This document shows positions 17,315 to 26,590 of a stretch of DNA of 64,000 bases, piece by piece. The notes under the pieces are model-generated. The model saw only the letters and a list, made by a program, of their open reading frames with translations. It had not been told where the DNA came from and did not search any database. Source of the stretch: Mycoplasmatota bacterium (GTDB lineage: Bacteria > Bacillota_I > Bacilli_A > Acholeplasmatales > Acholeplasmataceae); the NCBI GenBank assembly GCA_018622495.1, contig CP076021.1, forward strand, positions 1,534,326 to 1,598,325. Direction: 5' to 3'. The translations under genes were made by a program, and so were the position numbers. Within the stretch, counting starts at the first letter, position 1. Every line of letters starts with the position of its first letter.

Positions 17315-18566
17315 GTGTTTCGCTTCCTTCTTTTAAGTATGCTTCATATGCATCTTTTACAGCAAATCCATATGCATTTATCTCAAAATTAGTTTGTGGT
17401 GTGATTTCAATTGTTATCATGTGCTCAATAGCTTTATCTACTAATGAAAAATCTAATTTTTGTTCATATCTTTCTGCCATATAACCTCTAGGTTTAGTCA
17501 CAGGATTTCTTGGTACATAAACACTACAACAATCATTAAATGGTTTAATTGAAGTCTTATATGTATTAATATTTTTAGCTATTTCTATAATATCTATTTT
17601 ATCATAAGTAATAAGTGGTCGTAAAATAGGCATCACTGTCACTTCTTCGATTGCTCTCATACTTTCTAAAGTTTGACTTGCAACTTGTCCAACTGATTCA
17701 CCATTTAACAAGCACATCATTTTATTAGATTTAGCAACATTTTCCGCAATTCTATACATCATTCTTCTCATCACTGTAATAATATAAGGATCATAAATAT
17801 CTTTTAACAATGCTGTATGAATATCAATAAAAGGAACCATATGACATACGATTTTTCCTTTTTTAGTATATTGAGATAATATCTTAGCTAAATCGATAAC
17901 TTTTTGAACAGATTCTAGTGGCGTTAAAGGGGTCGATTCAAAATGTATAAGTTCAACTTCAATACCTTGCTTCATTGCCAAATACGCGGCAATTGGGCTA
18001 TCTAGTCCACCACTCATCATCATCAGGCCTTTACCAGCAACACCATATGGGAAACCACCCATCATTTTTATTTGATTTAAGTATATAAATGTTTGGTCTC
18101 TTCTTATTTCAATGTGCAATGTTTGATCTGGATGATGCACATCGACTAAAACATCACGATCCATTTGTCTTAAAATTTCAGGTGCTACTTTTTGCGTAAA
18201 CTCTAAGCTCTTTAATGGAAAACTCTTATCAGCTCTTTTAGTATCAATTTTAATTGATCTATCTTTATCAGTTAGATGTTTATCAAGTACTTCAATCGAA
18301 ACTTTAATAATATCTTCGATATTAGGTTTAGCATTATAAATTACACTAATAGAGTAAATACCTGGAATCATCGCTAACTTCGCGATTACTGCTTCTTCAT
18401 CTTGCTCTTGATAATGAATATATATACGATCATGCGTAAATTCATATTTCACATCATATAATTCTAAATTGTTTTTAACATGTCCTCTGATTGTTTTTAA
18501 GAAAAAGTTAATATTTTTTCCTTTTAACATCAAATCTCCGAAACGGATTAGTATTTTTTTTGTCAT
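17307..18566 (-). CDS. thiI: tRNA 4-thiouridine synthase ThiI
   Basis: Adenylates U8 of tRNA and transfers sulfur from a cysteine desulfurase. It begins ILIRFGDLMLKGKN (ferredoxin-like plus THUMP) and has the PP-loop SGGLDSPIAAYLAMK near residue 185. At 419 residues it ends without a rhodanese domain, as in other Firmicutes. The Cys pair for sulfur transfer is probably in NDCCSVYVP. The SufS at 28458-29663 could supply sulfur. Confidence 0.93.
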   Translation of the reverse strand: MTKKILIRFGDLMLKGKNINFFLKTIRGHVKNNLELYDVKYEFTHDRIYIHYQEQDEEAVIAKLAMIPGIYSISVIYNAKPNIEDIIKVSIEVLDKHLTDKDRSIKIDTKRADKSFPLKSLEFTQKVAPEILRQMDRDVLVDVHHPDQTLHIEIRRDQTFIYLNQIKMMGGFPYGVAGKGLMMMSGGLDSPIAAYLAMKQGIEVELIHFESTPLTPLESVQKVIDLAKILSQYTKKGKIVCHMVPFIDIHTALLKDIYDPYIITVMRRMMYRIAENVAKSNKMMCLLNGESVGQVASQTLESMRAIEEVTVMPILRPLITYDKIDIIEIAKNINTYKTSIKPFNDCCSVYVPRNPVTKPRGYMAERYEQKLDFSLVDKAIEHMITIEITPQTNFEINAYGFAVKDAYEAYLKEGSETLD

Positions 18567-18620
18567 TTTATCACCGTATATTATTTTACCACATATGTTA
18601 TAATAAATTAGGTGATAGAA

Positions 18621-19079
18621 ATGAAATATGAAGAATTATTACAAACAGCAGAATCTTTATTAAATGATCAACCAACTGAAATCTCATTACTTGCGAATGC
18701 TTCAGCATTTTTAAATGAAGTATTATCAGAGATGAATTGGATTGGTTTTTATATTTATGATGGAATAGTATTAAATGTAGGTCCATTTCAAGGCAGAGCA
18801 GCATGTGCTACAATACCGCTAGGCAAAGGCGTTTGTGGAGAATCTGCTCTCCAAAATAAAACAATGTATGTTGATGACGTCCTAAACTATAACAACCATA
18901 TTGCATGTGATGCAAACAGTCGAAGTGAAGTTGTTGTTCCTATGTATGTAAATAACACATTATATGGTGTTTTAGACATTGATAGTCCTATCTTCAAACG
19001 CTTTGATCAAGCACTCATAGCTTTTTTAGAAGACTTCACGCAAATACTCATAAAACAATTGACTTTTATGACTGTATAA
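18621..19079 (+). CDS. msrC: Free methionine-(R)-sulfoxide reductase, GAF domain
   Basis: A GAF-domain enzyme reducing free Met-R-sulfoxide. The family pattern WIGFYIYDGIVLNVGPFQGRAAC, GKGVCGESAL and HIACDANSRSEVVVPMY carries the three conserved Cys at about residues 57, 67 and 91, and GVLDIDSPIFKRF follows. ATG 18621 is chosen because AGGTG lies upstream; a GTG nine bases earlier would overlap that site. 152 residues, normal. Confidence 0.92.
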   Translation: MKYEELLQTAESLLNDQPTEISLLANASAFLNEVLSEMNWIGFYIYDGIVLNVGPFQGRAACATIPLGKGVCGESALQNKTMYVDDVLNYNNHIACDANSRSEVVVPMYVNNTLYGVLDIDSPIFKRFDQALIAFLEDFTQILIKQLTFMTV

Positions 19080-19094
19080 GGTAGAATATACTAC

Positions 19095-19250
19095 GTCGGT
19101 AAAAAGCAGACAAACATTCTTATAAGATCATATCCCTACTCTTCAGGAGCCCTAAGTAACCTTTACTGCTTTAAGGTGAAAAGAACATCGGGATTAACTT
19201 GTACAAAATGGCTTGTATTTTTTACCACCAAAACTAAAAGGAGGTAAAAA
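19095..19250 (+). promoter_or_regulatory. Candidate rpsD (S4) autoregulatory leader
   Basis: A long untranslated region of about 170 bases separates msrC from rpsD and contains several pairing segments, for example GTCGGTAAAAA with the later TTTTTTACC before the ribosome site. Firmicutes rpsD genes often carry an S4-binding leader here. The fold was not computed. Confidence 0.5.
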
Positions 19251-19252
19251 TT

Positions 19253-19852
19253 ATGTCACGTTACACAGGATCAACTTGGAAAATCTCACGTCGTTTAGGT
19301 TATTCAATTTCTGAAACAGGAAAAGAATTGAAAAAACGTCCATTCCCACCAGGGCAACATGGTAAACGTCGTACAAAATTAAGTGATTATGGTCTTCAGT
19401 TACAAGAAAAACAAAAAGTTAGATTTACTTATGGTATTTCTGAAAAACAATTTAGAAAAATCTTTAACGAAGCAGGTCGTCTTAAAGGTGTTCATGGTGA
19501 AAACTTTATTAAGTTTTTAGAAGCTAGATTAGATAATGTTGTTTATCGTTTAGGTTTAGCTAAAACAAGAGGGCAAGCAAGACAAATCGTAAATCATGGT
19601 CACATCTTAGTAGATGGTAAAAAAGTGGATATTCCATCATACCGTTTAACACCAGGACAAAAAATTGAACTTAGAGAAAAATCAAAAGGATTAAAAATTG
19701 TTGCAGAATCATTAGAAGCACAATTTGCATCTGTTGAATTCGTTGAGTTTAACAAAGATAGTGGTGTTGGAACATTCGTTAGATTCCGAGAAAGAAACGA
19801 AGTTCTACAAGAAGTTAACGAACAATTAATCGTTGAGTTCTACAATAGATAA
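19253..19852 (+). CDS. rpsD: Ribosomal protein S4
   Basis: 30S assembly initiator. Begins [18 protein letters not shown] and has the S4 RNA-binding domain [43 protein letters not shown]. 199 residues, normal. The AAAGGAGG site is 8 bases before the ATG. It does not carry the N-terminal zinc CxxC motif. Confidence 0.97.
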   Translation: MSRYTGSTWKISRRLGYSISETGKELKKRPFPPGQHGKRRTKLSDYGLQLQEKQKVRFTYGISEKQFRKIFNEAGRLKGVHGENFIKFLEARLDNVVYRLGLAKTRGQARQIVNHGHILVDGKKVDIPSYRLTPGQKIELREKSKGLKIVAESLEAQFASVEFVEFNKDSGVGTFVRFRERNEVLQEVNEQLIVEFYNR

Positions 19853-19866
19853 TTTAACAAACTAGT

Positions 19867-19903
19867 AAAAAGACTTATAGATAAAACTATAAGTCTTTTT
19901 TTT
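19867..19903 (+). terminator. Terminator of rpsD
   Basis: AAAAAGACTTATAG/CTATAAGTCTTTTT stem with a T-run. Confidence 0.88.
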
Positions 19904-19910
19904 ATGGTAT

Positions 19911-19938
19911 AAAAAAATCCTTCATAGAAGGATTATTT
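19911..19938 (-). terminator. Terminator of the pgk-tpiA operon
   Basis: AATCCTTC/GAAGGATT hairpin with a T-run on the minus strand, starting at the tpiA stop codon. Confidence 0.8.
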
Positions 19939-20694
19939 TTTAAGTGCTGCGTTTGCTAATGTTAAAAATGAATCTGCTTGAAGTGATGCTCCACCAATAA
20001 GTGCACCATCAATATCAGATGTTGCAAGCAATTCATCAACATTTGCTGGTTTAACTGAACCACCATATAAAATACGTACTTGATCTGCAGTTTCTTGATC
20101 ATAAATTGATGCAAGTACACCACGAATAGCTTTTATTGTATCATTAGCTTGTTCAGGTGTTGCAGTTTTCCCAGTACCAATTGCCCAAATAGGTTCATAA
20201 GCTAAAATTGTTTTTAAAGCTTCTTCTTTTGAAACATCTTGATAAGCTGCTTCTACTTGAACTTTAACAAAATCATTAGTTGTACCGGCTTCTCTAATAT
20301 CTAAAGACTCTCCACAACATACGATTGGTGTTATTTCTTCAGCAATTGCTTTCTTTAATTTTAAATTAACAGTTTCATCAGTTTCATTATAATATGCACG
20401 TCTTTCACTATGACCAATAACAACATATTTAACACCATATGATTTAAGCATTAATGCTGATAACTCACCTGTGTATGCGCCTTGATCTAAGTAATGCATG
20501 TTTTGTGCGCCAATGCCTAGTTCTTCACCTTGACGTTTTACTAAATCTCTTAAAAAGATTGATGGTGCACAAATAACTGTTTCTACTTTTTCTTTCGCTG
20601 GTAAATCTTGGTTGACTGCATAGATAAAAGCAAGTGCTTCATCTTTTGTTTTATACATTTTCCAATTTCCAGCAATAACTGGTATTCTCTTCAT
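19933..20694 (-). CDS. tpiA: Triosephosphate isomerase
   Basis: Interconverts dihydroxyacetone phosphate and glyceraldehyde-3-phosphate. It has GNWKMYKT (catalytic Lys near 13), the His in VIGHSERRAYY near residue 97, the catalytic Glu in AYEPIWAIGTGKTATP near 168, and YGGSVKPAN. 253 residues. Last gene of pgk-XRE/cupin-HPr-tpiA. Confidence 0.97.
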   Translation of the reverse strand: MKRIPVIAGNWKMYKTKDEALAFIYAVNQDLPAKEKVETVICAPSIFLRDLVKRQGEELGIGAQNMHYLDQGAYTGELSALMLKSYGVKYVVIGHSERRAYYNETDETVNLKLKKAIAEEITPIVCCGESLDIREAGTTNDFVKVQVEAAYQDVSKEEALKTILAYEPIWAIGTGKTATPEQANDTIKAIRGVLASIYDQETADQVRILYGGSVKPANVDELLATSDIDGALIGGASLQADSFLTLANAALKK

Positions 20695-20696
20695 AA

Positions 20697-20942
20697 TTAT
20701 CCTAAGATTGAAGAAACGTCTTTAATTGCTTCTTCTGATCTTGCTCCTTTTGCTATAATTTTTACATTTTCGCCATATGGCACTGCAAGAGACATTAAAG
20801 CCAAGATTGACTTAAGGTCAACTACTTTGTCTGCATAATGTAATTCAATGTTTACAGCATATTTAGATGCTGTTTGTACAACTTTAGCTGCTAATGCTGC
20901 ATGTAATCCAGCTGTACTTTTGATTGTAATTTCTTTTTCCAT
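20697..20942 (-). CDS. ptsH: HPr-like phosphocarrier protein with altered active-site loop
   Basis: An 81-residue HPr fold. The phosphorylatable His14 is present in TAGLHAALAAKVV, but the usual HARPA loop is HAALA, so the Arg next to the active site is missing and the Pro is Leu. The regulatory Ser (S45 in VDLKSILALMSL) that HPr kinase modifies is kept, as is the following hydrophobic patch. It could be a true PTS HPr or a Crh-like regulatory paralogue. It sits two bases from tpiA and 17 bases after the XRE/cupin gene, inside a glycolytic operon. Confidence 0.8.
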   Translation of the reverse strand: MEKEITIKSTAGLHAALAAKVVQTASKYAVNIELHYADKVVDLKSILALMSLAVPYGENVKIIAKGARSEEAIKDVSSILG

Positions 20943-20959
20943 TTTGTTTCGCTCCTTTT

Positions 20960-21502
20960 TTAAAACATTGGTGGAGTACTAATCCACAATATTTTTGTGT
21001 GTTGATGTGATTGATTGATTAGATAATGTTCTTTATTCGCCAAGTAGTAAAATGTTTCTCCCTTTCGAATCACATATCTTTTTTTATTTAAGACAAGTAC
21101 AACTTGCCCTTCTAATACATAACCAAATTCTTCACCTGGGTGAGGATCATCAATTTCTGATTGTCCTCCAGGTTCTATATTAATCATAATTGGTTCCATT
21201 TCATATTTTAACGCATTAGGTACTATCCAACTAATCATATGCTTTAGCTGTTCATTTTCTTTTTCATAGAAATCTTCTTTTTTAAATACTACAGTTTGTT
21301 CTTGTTCTAAACTAAAGAATTGATGAACATCTGTACCTAAGACTTCTAAGATTGAAAATAGTGTTTGCATCGACGGTGATGTTAGATTATTTTCTAATTG
21401 AGAAATATACCCTTTTGTTAATTCAAGCCGATTCGCAAGTTCTTCTTGTGTTAAATTATTACCTAATCTAAGTGCTCTAATTTTTTTTCCTATGTCGATC
21501 AT
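20960..21502 (-). CDS. XRE-type helix-turn-helix regulator with cupin domain
   Basis: The N-terminal HTH ([32 protein letters not shown]) is followed near residues 105-178 by a cupin barrel ([43 protein letters not shown]). Such proteins are usually repressors sensing a small metabolite (PuuR/MppR type). It starts with ATGA overlapping the pgk stop, so it is co-transcribed with glycolytic genes. The ligand is unknown. Confidence 0.88.
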   Translation of the reverse strand: MIDIGKKIRALRLGNNLTQEELANRLELTKGYISQLENNLTSPSMQTLFSILEVLGTDVHQFFSLEQEQTVVFKKEDFYEKENEQLKHMISWIVPNALKYEMEPIMINIEPGGQSEIDDPHPGEEFGYVLEGQVVLVLNKKRYVIRKGETFYYLANKEHYLINQSHQHTKILWISTPPMF

Positions 21503-22695
21503 TTATCATCTACACAAGCAACACCAGGAAGAATTTTACCTTCTAGGTATTCTAGTGATGCGCCACCACCAGTTGAAATGTGTGTAAATCCATCTGCAAG
21601 TCCAAATTGAATAACTGCAGCAGCTGAATCACCACCACCGATGATTGTTGTTGCTTGATCTTTAATTTCTACTAATGCTTCAGCTACACTGCGTGTACCT
21701 TCTGCAAATCTAGGGAATTCAAAGACACCAAGTGGACCATTCCATACAACTGTTTTAGCAGCTTTAATTTCTTTTTCAAATCTTGCGATTGTTCTAGGTC
21801 CAATATCCATACCCATTTCATCTGATGGGATATCTTCAACACTTCTAACATTTTTTTCACTTTCAGGATCAAAAGTTTTTGCTGTAATAACATCATCGCC
21901 TAAAATTATTTTACCATCAGCTAAAGCTAATAATTCTTTCGCTAAATCAATTTTATCTTCTTCTAATAAACTCTTACCAATTTCATAGCCTTGAGCTTTA
22001 AAGAAAGTATATGCCATACCGCCACCAATAAGCACGCGATCAGCAATTTTTAATAAGTTTTTAATCACTTCAATTTTATCAGATACTTTAGCACCACCTA
22101 ATATAGCAACAAATGGTCTTTGTGGATTTTCTAAAGTCCCACCAATAAAATTAATTTCTTTTTCTAATAAGAATCCAGCAACAGTTGTACCGATATTATT
22201 TGATATCCCTACATTAGATGCATGTGAGCGATGAGCCGTACCAAAAGCATCAATGACTAACACATCACCAAGTGATGCCCAGTATTTACCTAATTCAGGA
22301 TCATTTTTGCTTTCTTTTTTACCTTCAAGATCTTCAAATCTAGTATTTTCAAACATTAAGATCTCGCCATTTTTAAGTGTATCGATTGCATCTTCTAATG
22401 CTTTCCCTCTAGTTTCTGGAACAAAAACTACATCTTGTTCTAATAATTCACTTAAGCGATTTGCAACTACACTTAAACTTTTCGATTTTAAATCAGCTGC
22501 TTCTTTAATTCTTCCTAAATGAGAGAATATAATTGCTTTACCACCTTGAGCTAAAATATATTTAATCGTTGGTAATGCTTGGATAATTCTGTTTTCGTCA
22601 CTAATTTTACCATCCTTTAAAGGGACATTGAAATCAACGCGAACTAAAACTTTTTTTCCTTTAATATCTATATCCTTGACAGTTTTCTTTGCCAT
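21499..22695 (-). CDS. pgk: Phosphoglycerate kinase
   Basis: ATP-forming step of lower glycolysis. It has [14 protein letters not shown] near residue 18, FSHLGR near 58, the hinge region SHASNVGIS and the nucleotide-binding GGGDSAAAV and [13 protein letters not shown] near the C-terminus. 398 residues, normal. Preceded by GGAGG. First gene of the pgk-XRE/cupin-HPr-tpiA operon. Confidence 0.97.
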   Translation of the reverse strand: MAKKTVKDIDIKGKKVLVRVDFNVPLKDGKISDENRIIQALPTIKYILAQGGKAIIFSHLGRIKEAADLKSKSLSVVANRLSELLEQDVVFVPETRGKALEDAIDTLKNGEILMFENTRFEDLEGKKESKNDPELGKYWASLGDVLVIDAFGTAHRSHASNVGISNNIGTTVAGFLLEKEINFIGGTLENPQRPFVAILGGAKVSDKIEVIKNLLKIADRVLIGGGMAYTFFKAQGYEIGKSLLEEDKIDLAKELLALADGKIILGDDVITAKTFDPESEKNVRSVEDIPSDEMGMDIGPRTIARFEKEIKAAKTVVWNGPLGVFEFPRFAEGTRSVAEALVEIKDQATTIIGGGDSAAAVIQFGLADGFTHISTGGGASLEYLEGKILPGVACVDDK

Positions 22696-22774
22696 ATAGA
22701 TTCCTCCTATTATTTGTTATCGTTATTTTTAACCGTGTATATTATATCATTATTGTGAGGCATTTTCTATAATA

Positions 22775-23188
22775 TTAAGCATGAAAATGTTTACTTAGAT
22801 ATATTCTAATTTGTTCTAATCTTATAATTTGTTTTTTCATGGTTTTCATACTAACTTTAATTCTTAATTTATGACCACTATAAAATTGAATTTCTAAATC
22901 ACTATCATGAGGTATTATTTTTTCAATCGCTTGAAAATTCACCCAAATATTCTCATAATTTTTTATACGTTCTGTTGGTATTAATTGTATCTGAGTATTT
23001 ATATATAAAGGAATCTTATATTTATAACCAAATACTCTTTTTATTGCATTTTTATAACCATGGTAATCAAATAAATACTGATAACACATTTTTTTTATAT
23101 AAGATATGACTGGTTTATGGATTATATTTGTTTCATAAGTTTTATACACATATGTTGATAAATTGTTATGTTTAATATATTCAATCAT
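22775..23188 (-). CDS. ComK-like protein
   Basis: A 137-residue protein without membrane segments. Its order of features follows ComK, the Bacillus competence master regulator: GYKNAIKRVFGYKYKIPLYI (like the GRKAGTYEVTKISHKPPI region), IQLIPTER (like IFLFPT), NIWVNFQAIEKI (like GWISHVHVKEF), LEIQFYSGHKLRIKVS (like VTFSNGKTMELPIS) and a final QIIRLEQIRIYLSK. The long Bacillus C-terminus is absent, as in shorter ComK homologues. It is a single gene with an AT-rich leader. Assignment is by eye and should be treated as probable. Confidence 0.6.
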   Translation of the reverse strand: MIEYIKHNNLSTYVYKTYETNIIHKPVISYIKKMCYQYLFDYHGYKNAIKRVFGYKYKIPLYINTQIQLIPTERIKNYENIWVNFQAIEKIIPHDSDLEIQFYSGHKLRIKVSMKTMKKQIIRLEQIRIYLSKHFHA

Positions 23189-23198
23189 TTTTTGAGCA

Positions 23199-23225
23199 AA
23201 GAAAAAAGGCTAAATAGCCTTTTTA
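23199..23225 (-). terminator. Terminator of the sugar ABC ATPase gene
   Basis: AAAAAGGCTA/TAGCCTTTTTT hairpin on the minus strand. Confidence 0.85.
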
Positions 23226-23226
23226 A

Positions 23227-24339
23227 TTAATCTTCTTTAGGAAGTAACACTGCTTCTGATACTGGATCAAAGAAGTGTACCTTGTTCATATCAAATGCTA
23301 ATTTTAGTTTATCACCAATTCTAACATCTGCTCTTGCACTAATGACAGCACAAATATTATCTTCATTAACATGTGTATAAATGTTTGTTTCTGAACCTAA
23401 TAATTCAGCAACGTCAACATCAAAGTTTAATACTGCTTCTGGATAAGTAGACATTACAATTTTATCATCATGAATATCTTCTGGACGAATACCTAGAACA
23501 ATTTCTTTACCAACAAATTTATGTTCTTTAACAATTGATAATTTATCTTCAGGAATTTTTATTTTATAATCCCCTGCAATAAAATATCCATTTTTCTCAA
23601 TTTTACCATGAATAAAGTTCATTGGAGGTGTACCAATAAATCCAGCAACAAACATATTATTTGGATGATCATAAATTTCTTTAGGAGATCCAACTTGCAT
23701 AATATAACCATCACGCATAACAACAATTCTTGTTGCCATTGTCATCGCTTCAATTTGATCATGTGTTACATAAATCATTGTTGTTGCTAATGTATTATGT
23801 AATTTAATTAATTCACCACGCATTTGAACACGTAGTTTAGCATCTAAGTTTGAAAGTGGTTCATCAAGTAAGAACACTTTTGCATCACGTACAATCGCAC
23901 GTCCTAATGCAACACGTTGTCTTTGTCCACCTGATAAAGCTTTAGGTTTACGATCTAAATAAGGTACTAAACCTAAAATTTCAGCTGCATGTTGTACTTT
24001 TTCTTTAATAACATCTTTTGGCATTTTACGTAATTTCAATCCAAAAGCCATATTATCAAATACTGTCATATGAGGATATAATGCGTATGATTGGAAAACC
24101 ATCGCAATATTTCTATCTTTAGGTGCTTTATCATTGACCATTTCATCATCAATGAATAATTCTCCTGCTGTAATTTCTTCTAATCCAGCGATCATTCTTA
24201 GTGTTGTTGATTTACCACACCCTGAAGGTCCAACGAATACAATAAATTCTTTATCTTTAATTTCTAAATTGAAATCAAATACTGCTTGTACACCATTTGG
24301 GTATACTTTGTTAATATCTTTTAATTTTAAGGTTGCCAT
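23227..24339 (-). CDS. ugpC: ABC transporter ATP-binding protein, MsmK/UgpC (MalK) family
   Basis: The shared ATPase for carbohydrate importers. Walker A is GPSGCGKST (residues 37-45), the signature is LSGGQRQRVALGRAIV, Walker B is VFLLDEPLSNLD, and the C-terminal regulatory TOBE/OB domain is near residues 240-370 (VLGIRPEDI, LAFDMNKVHFFDP). 370 residues. No permease or binding-protein genes are adjacent, so it may be a multitask ATPase serving sugar importers elsewhere. Confidence 0.93.
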   Translation of the reverse strand: MATLKLKDINKVYPNGVQAVFDFNLEIKDKEFIVFVGPSGCGKSTTLRMIAGLEEITAGELFIDDEMVNDKAPKDRNIAMVFQSYALYPHMTVFDNMAFGLKLRKMPKDVIKEKVQHAAEILGLVPYLDRKPKALSGGQRQRVALGRAIVRDAKVFLLDEPLSNLDAKLRVQMRGELIKLHNTLATTMIYVTHDQIEAMTMATRIVVMRDGYIMQVGSPKEIYDHPNNMFVAGFIGTPPMNFIHGKIEKNGYFIAGDYKIKIPEDKLSIVKEHKFVGKEIVLGIRPEDIHDDKIVMSTYPEAVLNFDVDVAELLGSETNIYTHVNEDNICAVISARADVRIGDKLKLAFDMNKVHFFDPVSEAVLLPKED

Positions 24340-24392
24340 AATATTTTCCTTTCAGTTTTTATTCAACTATATTGTAACAATTTTTAAGTATA

Positions 24393-24421
24393 AAAAAAAT
24401 GTGCACATTGCACACTTTTTT
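24393..24421 (-). terminator. Terminator of the PucR-type regulator gene
   Basis: GTGTGCA/TGCACAT hairpin followed by a run of T on the minus strand, between the regulator and the ABC gene, so the two are separate units. Confidence 0.85.
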
Positions 24422-25004
24422 AATGCGTTAATAAATAATATATAACATATCCAGGAACAAACATTTTAATATCAATACCAGTGACTGTAATAAATTTATC
24501 AATTCTTTGAATTAATGTATTTCGATGAATATATAATTTTTTAGCTGCTTCGCTCATGTTTTGATTTGATTCTAAATAAACTTTGATATTATTTAACATT
24601 TGCGTATCATCAATATATCTTTTAAAAATATGCACATAATCTGAATGCGTGATATGTGTAAGTGAAAGTTTTAAAATATCAATATCTTTTAAATACATAA
24701 ATTGATTAAAAGAAATATTTTCTAATAACTTTTCAATGAACAACATATGTGCTTCCATTTTTATTTTATCTTTAAACATATATGATTCATATAATCTAAA
24801 ATCCATTAAGAGGTCTGAAGATATATTGATCCCTATATCTTCAAATGCTACATCAGAAGGACCTTCATAAATAACGAACATTTGATAATCTTTTGATTTA
24901 ACATCTTTAATATCAATCACTTCAGTTAAAACATCGAGAATCATATCCTTTGTTTGACTTATTCGCATTTTGGATTCAATTAACAAATAACTTAACACAC
25001 ACAT
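24420..25004 (-). CDS. PucR/CdaR-type helix-turn-helix protein
   Basis: 194 residues with a C-terminal HTH: NMSEAAKKLYIHRNTLIQRIDKFITVTGIDI at about residues 147-178, the pattern of PucR/CdaR transcription factors. The N-terminal two thirds is Ile/Leu/Met-rich with no motif I recognise. The start is uncertain: the ribosome site GAGAGGA lies only two bases before the ATG, so a GTG two codons later is possible. Confidence 0.75.
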   Translation of the reverse strand: MCVLSYLLIESKMRISQTKDMILDVLTEVIDIKDVKSKDYQMFVIYEGPSDVAFEDIGINISSDLLMDFRLYESYMFKDKIKMEAHMLFIEKLLENISFNQFMYLKDIDILKLSLTHITHSDYVHIFKRYIDDTQMLNNIKVYLESNQNMSEAAKKLYIHRNTLIQRIDKFITVTGIDIKMFVPGYVIYYLLTH

Positions 25005-25016
25005 CTTCCTCTCATC

Positions 25017-25733
25017 TTATCCTGCAAGTTCTAAAAAGTCACTGATATGATCTGATGTCAACATCATCATCTCATCGTCTAAAAGCACTCTAATACCAAT
25101 TAAATTTAAATTTATATCATAAACCGAGGAACCTACACTAGTTGCAGTAAATGCCATATCTAATTGATAATAATCGTCATCAACAGCTGTTGAAAAGGTG
25201 CCTAGTTCTAAATGATTTAATATACCATCATCAAAAGAAATACTTGATATCACTTCTCCTTCAAGTGGTATCGTATTTGAAAATTCTACAGTATCATAAG
25301 TTGATGCATTGTCAGATGTGAATTTTAAGAGCGCTATCGGATAATCTTCACTTATATCAATGAGTTGCCCATTATAACTTTCACTTTTGAAATCTTCAAC
25401 AAAAATACGTTGATGACTTTCAGTATTAAATCCATCACTTTGAGTGATCACATACACATCGTATCCTTTAATGTCTACAATAATACCAGAAAACTCCTCT
25501 TCTTCTAGCAAAGAAACAAGACTTATTTTTACATTTTCATTCGTATGTTCAAGACTCAAATCATTGACATATTCAATAAAATTTAAATTTTCATTAAAAT
25601 CTTTAGATAAATAATAATTAAATTGCTCTTCTAAAGCTAAATAGTCTTCAGTCGGTGGTGTATACGTTGAGACTCCAAAAAAGATTACCGCAAAAAATGC
25701 AAATACTAAAAATACAATCAAAGGTTTATTCAT
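25017..25733 (-). CDS. Membrane-anchored trypsin-like protein, catalytic residues lost
   Basis: 238 residues. An N-terminal membrane anchor (about residues 4-21) is followed by a trypsin-like fold related to its neighbour. Where an active enzyme has TNNHVV, this has VITQSDGF; where it has EDYDLALL, this has EDYPIALL; and the GSSGSAIF serine motif is replaced by VGSSVYDIN. All three triad positions are altered or doubtful, so it looks like a pseudoprotease. It overlaps the active homologue by four bases (ATGA), so a complex is plausible. Confidence 0.7.
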   Translation of the reverse strand: MNKPLIVFLVFAFFAVIFFGVSTYTPPTEDYLALEEQFNYYLSKDFNENLNFIEYVNDLSLEHTNENVKISLVSLLEEEEFSGIIVDIKGYDVYVITQSDGFNTESHQRIFVEDFKSESYNGQLIDISEDYPIALLKFTSDNASTYDTVEFSNTIPLEGEVISSISFDDGILNHLELGTFSTAVDDDYYQLDMAFTATSVGSSVYDINLNLIGIRVLLDDEMMMLTSDHISDFLELAG

Positions 25734-26521
25734 GATACAATACCCCCTTGATAATTGTTTTCAGTCAAAAATGATACAATTTCAAGACTAGGAATCGCGT
25801 AAGAATATGTAGAAATCTCGTCATCGTTAGCAAATCTACCGGCATAAATAAGTCCAACTAATTTTAAGTCTTCATTAAATATTGCACTTCCACTACTTCC
25901 ACTTTTTACAGGTACACTAGAAATCAAGACATCAAATTTAACTTTATTTACCAGTGATGTTTCATCATCAACAACCACTGGAGCATATTCTGAGAAATAT
26001 CCCATCGTAATCGCGTGATTTTGACTATTTGGATAACCCATAATAATGAGTTCATCTCCATTCGATATATCTTCAAGATCCATAGTAAATACGTTTAAAT
26101 CATTAACCTTAGAAATGCTAAGTAATGCTAAGTCATAGTCTTCTGAAGCAAATAACAAATTAGCAGTTAGTTCTTCATTTAAATAATTATATACAACATA
26201 TTGATTTGCATACTTATCTTCATAAGTCACCACATGATTGTTTGTAAGAATATAATAATAGTTTTCATCTTGATCAATGACTGCACCAGATCCTAGATTT
26301 TGTACACCTTCTAAAATAAAATTAGATTCAATTGAAACGACTGCTTTTATCGTTACTTCTGGAAGAGTATCAATAAAATCAATCTTCGTTTGATATAACG
26401 ATTGTTGTTCTACCAAATGACCATCATAATCTTCATATAAATCATCATATGATTTACTTTGACATCCCATCAAAGTTAATACTAATATTAAAGTTATAAA
26501 ATACATAAATACTTTTTTCAT
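25730..26521 (-). CDS. Trypsin-like serine protease lipoprotein
   Basis: Begins MKKVFMYFITLILVLTLMGCQSK: a lipoprotein signal with lipobox LMGC. The protease domain carries His in LTNNHVVTY, Asp in SEDYDLALLS and Ser in KSGSSGSAIFNEDL, so the triad looks complete (DegP/trypsin-like, no PDZ seen). ATG 26521 is taken because AGGTG lies at good spacing; a GTG three codons upstream overlaps it. Anchored on the outside of the membrane, perhaps for quality control. Transcribed with the degenerate partner downstream. Confidence 0.85.
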   Translation of the reverse strand: MKKVFMYFITLILVLTLMGCQSKSYDDLYEDYDGHLVEQQSLYQTKIDFIDTLPEVTIKAVVSIESNFILEGVQNLGSGAVIDQDENYYYILTNNHVVTYEDKYANQYVVYNYLNEELTANLLFASEDYDLALLSISKVNDLNVFTMDLEDISNGDELIIMGYPNSQNHAITMGYFSEYAPVVVDDETSLVNKVKFDVLISSVPVKSGSSGSAIFNEDLKLVGLIYAGRFANDDEISTYSYAIPSLEIVSFLTENNYQGGIVS

Positions 26522-26560
26522 TTCATTCACCTATACATATTTTACTATGTTTATTTAAAA

Positions 26561-26586
26561 TAAAAAAGGGCTTGCACCCTTTTAAA
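26561..26586 (-). terminator. Terminator of the suf operon
   Basis: AAAAGGGTGCAAGCCCTTTTTT hairpin on the minus strand just after the sufB stop. Confidence 0.85.
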
Positions 26587-26590
26587 TTAT

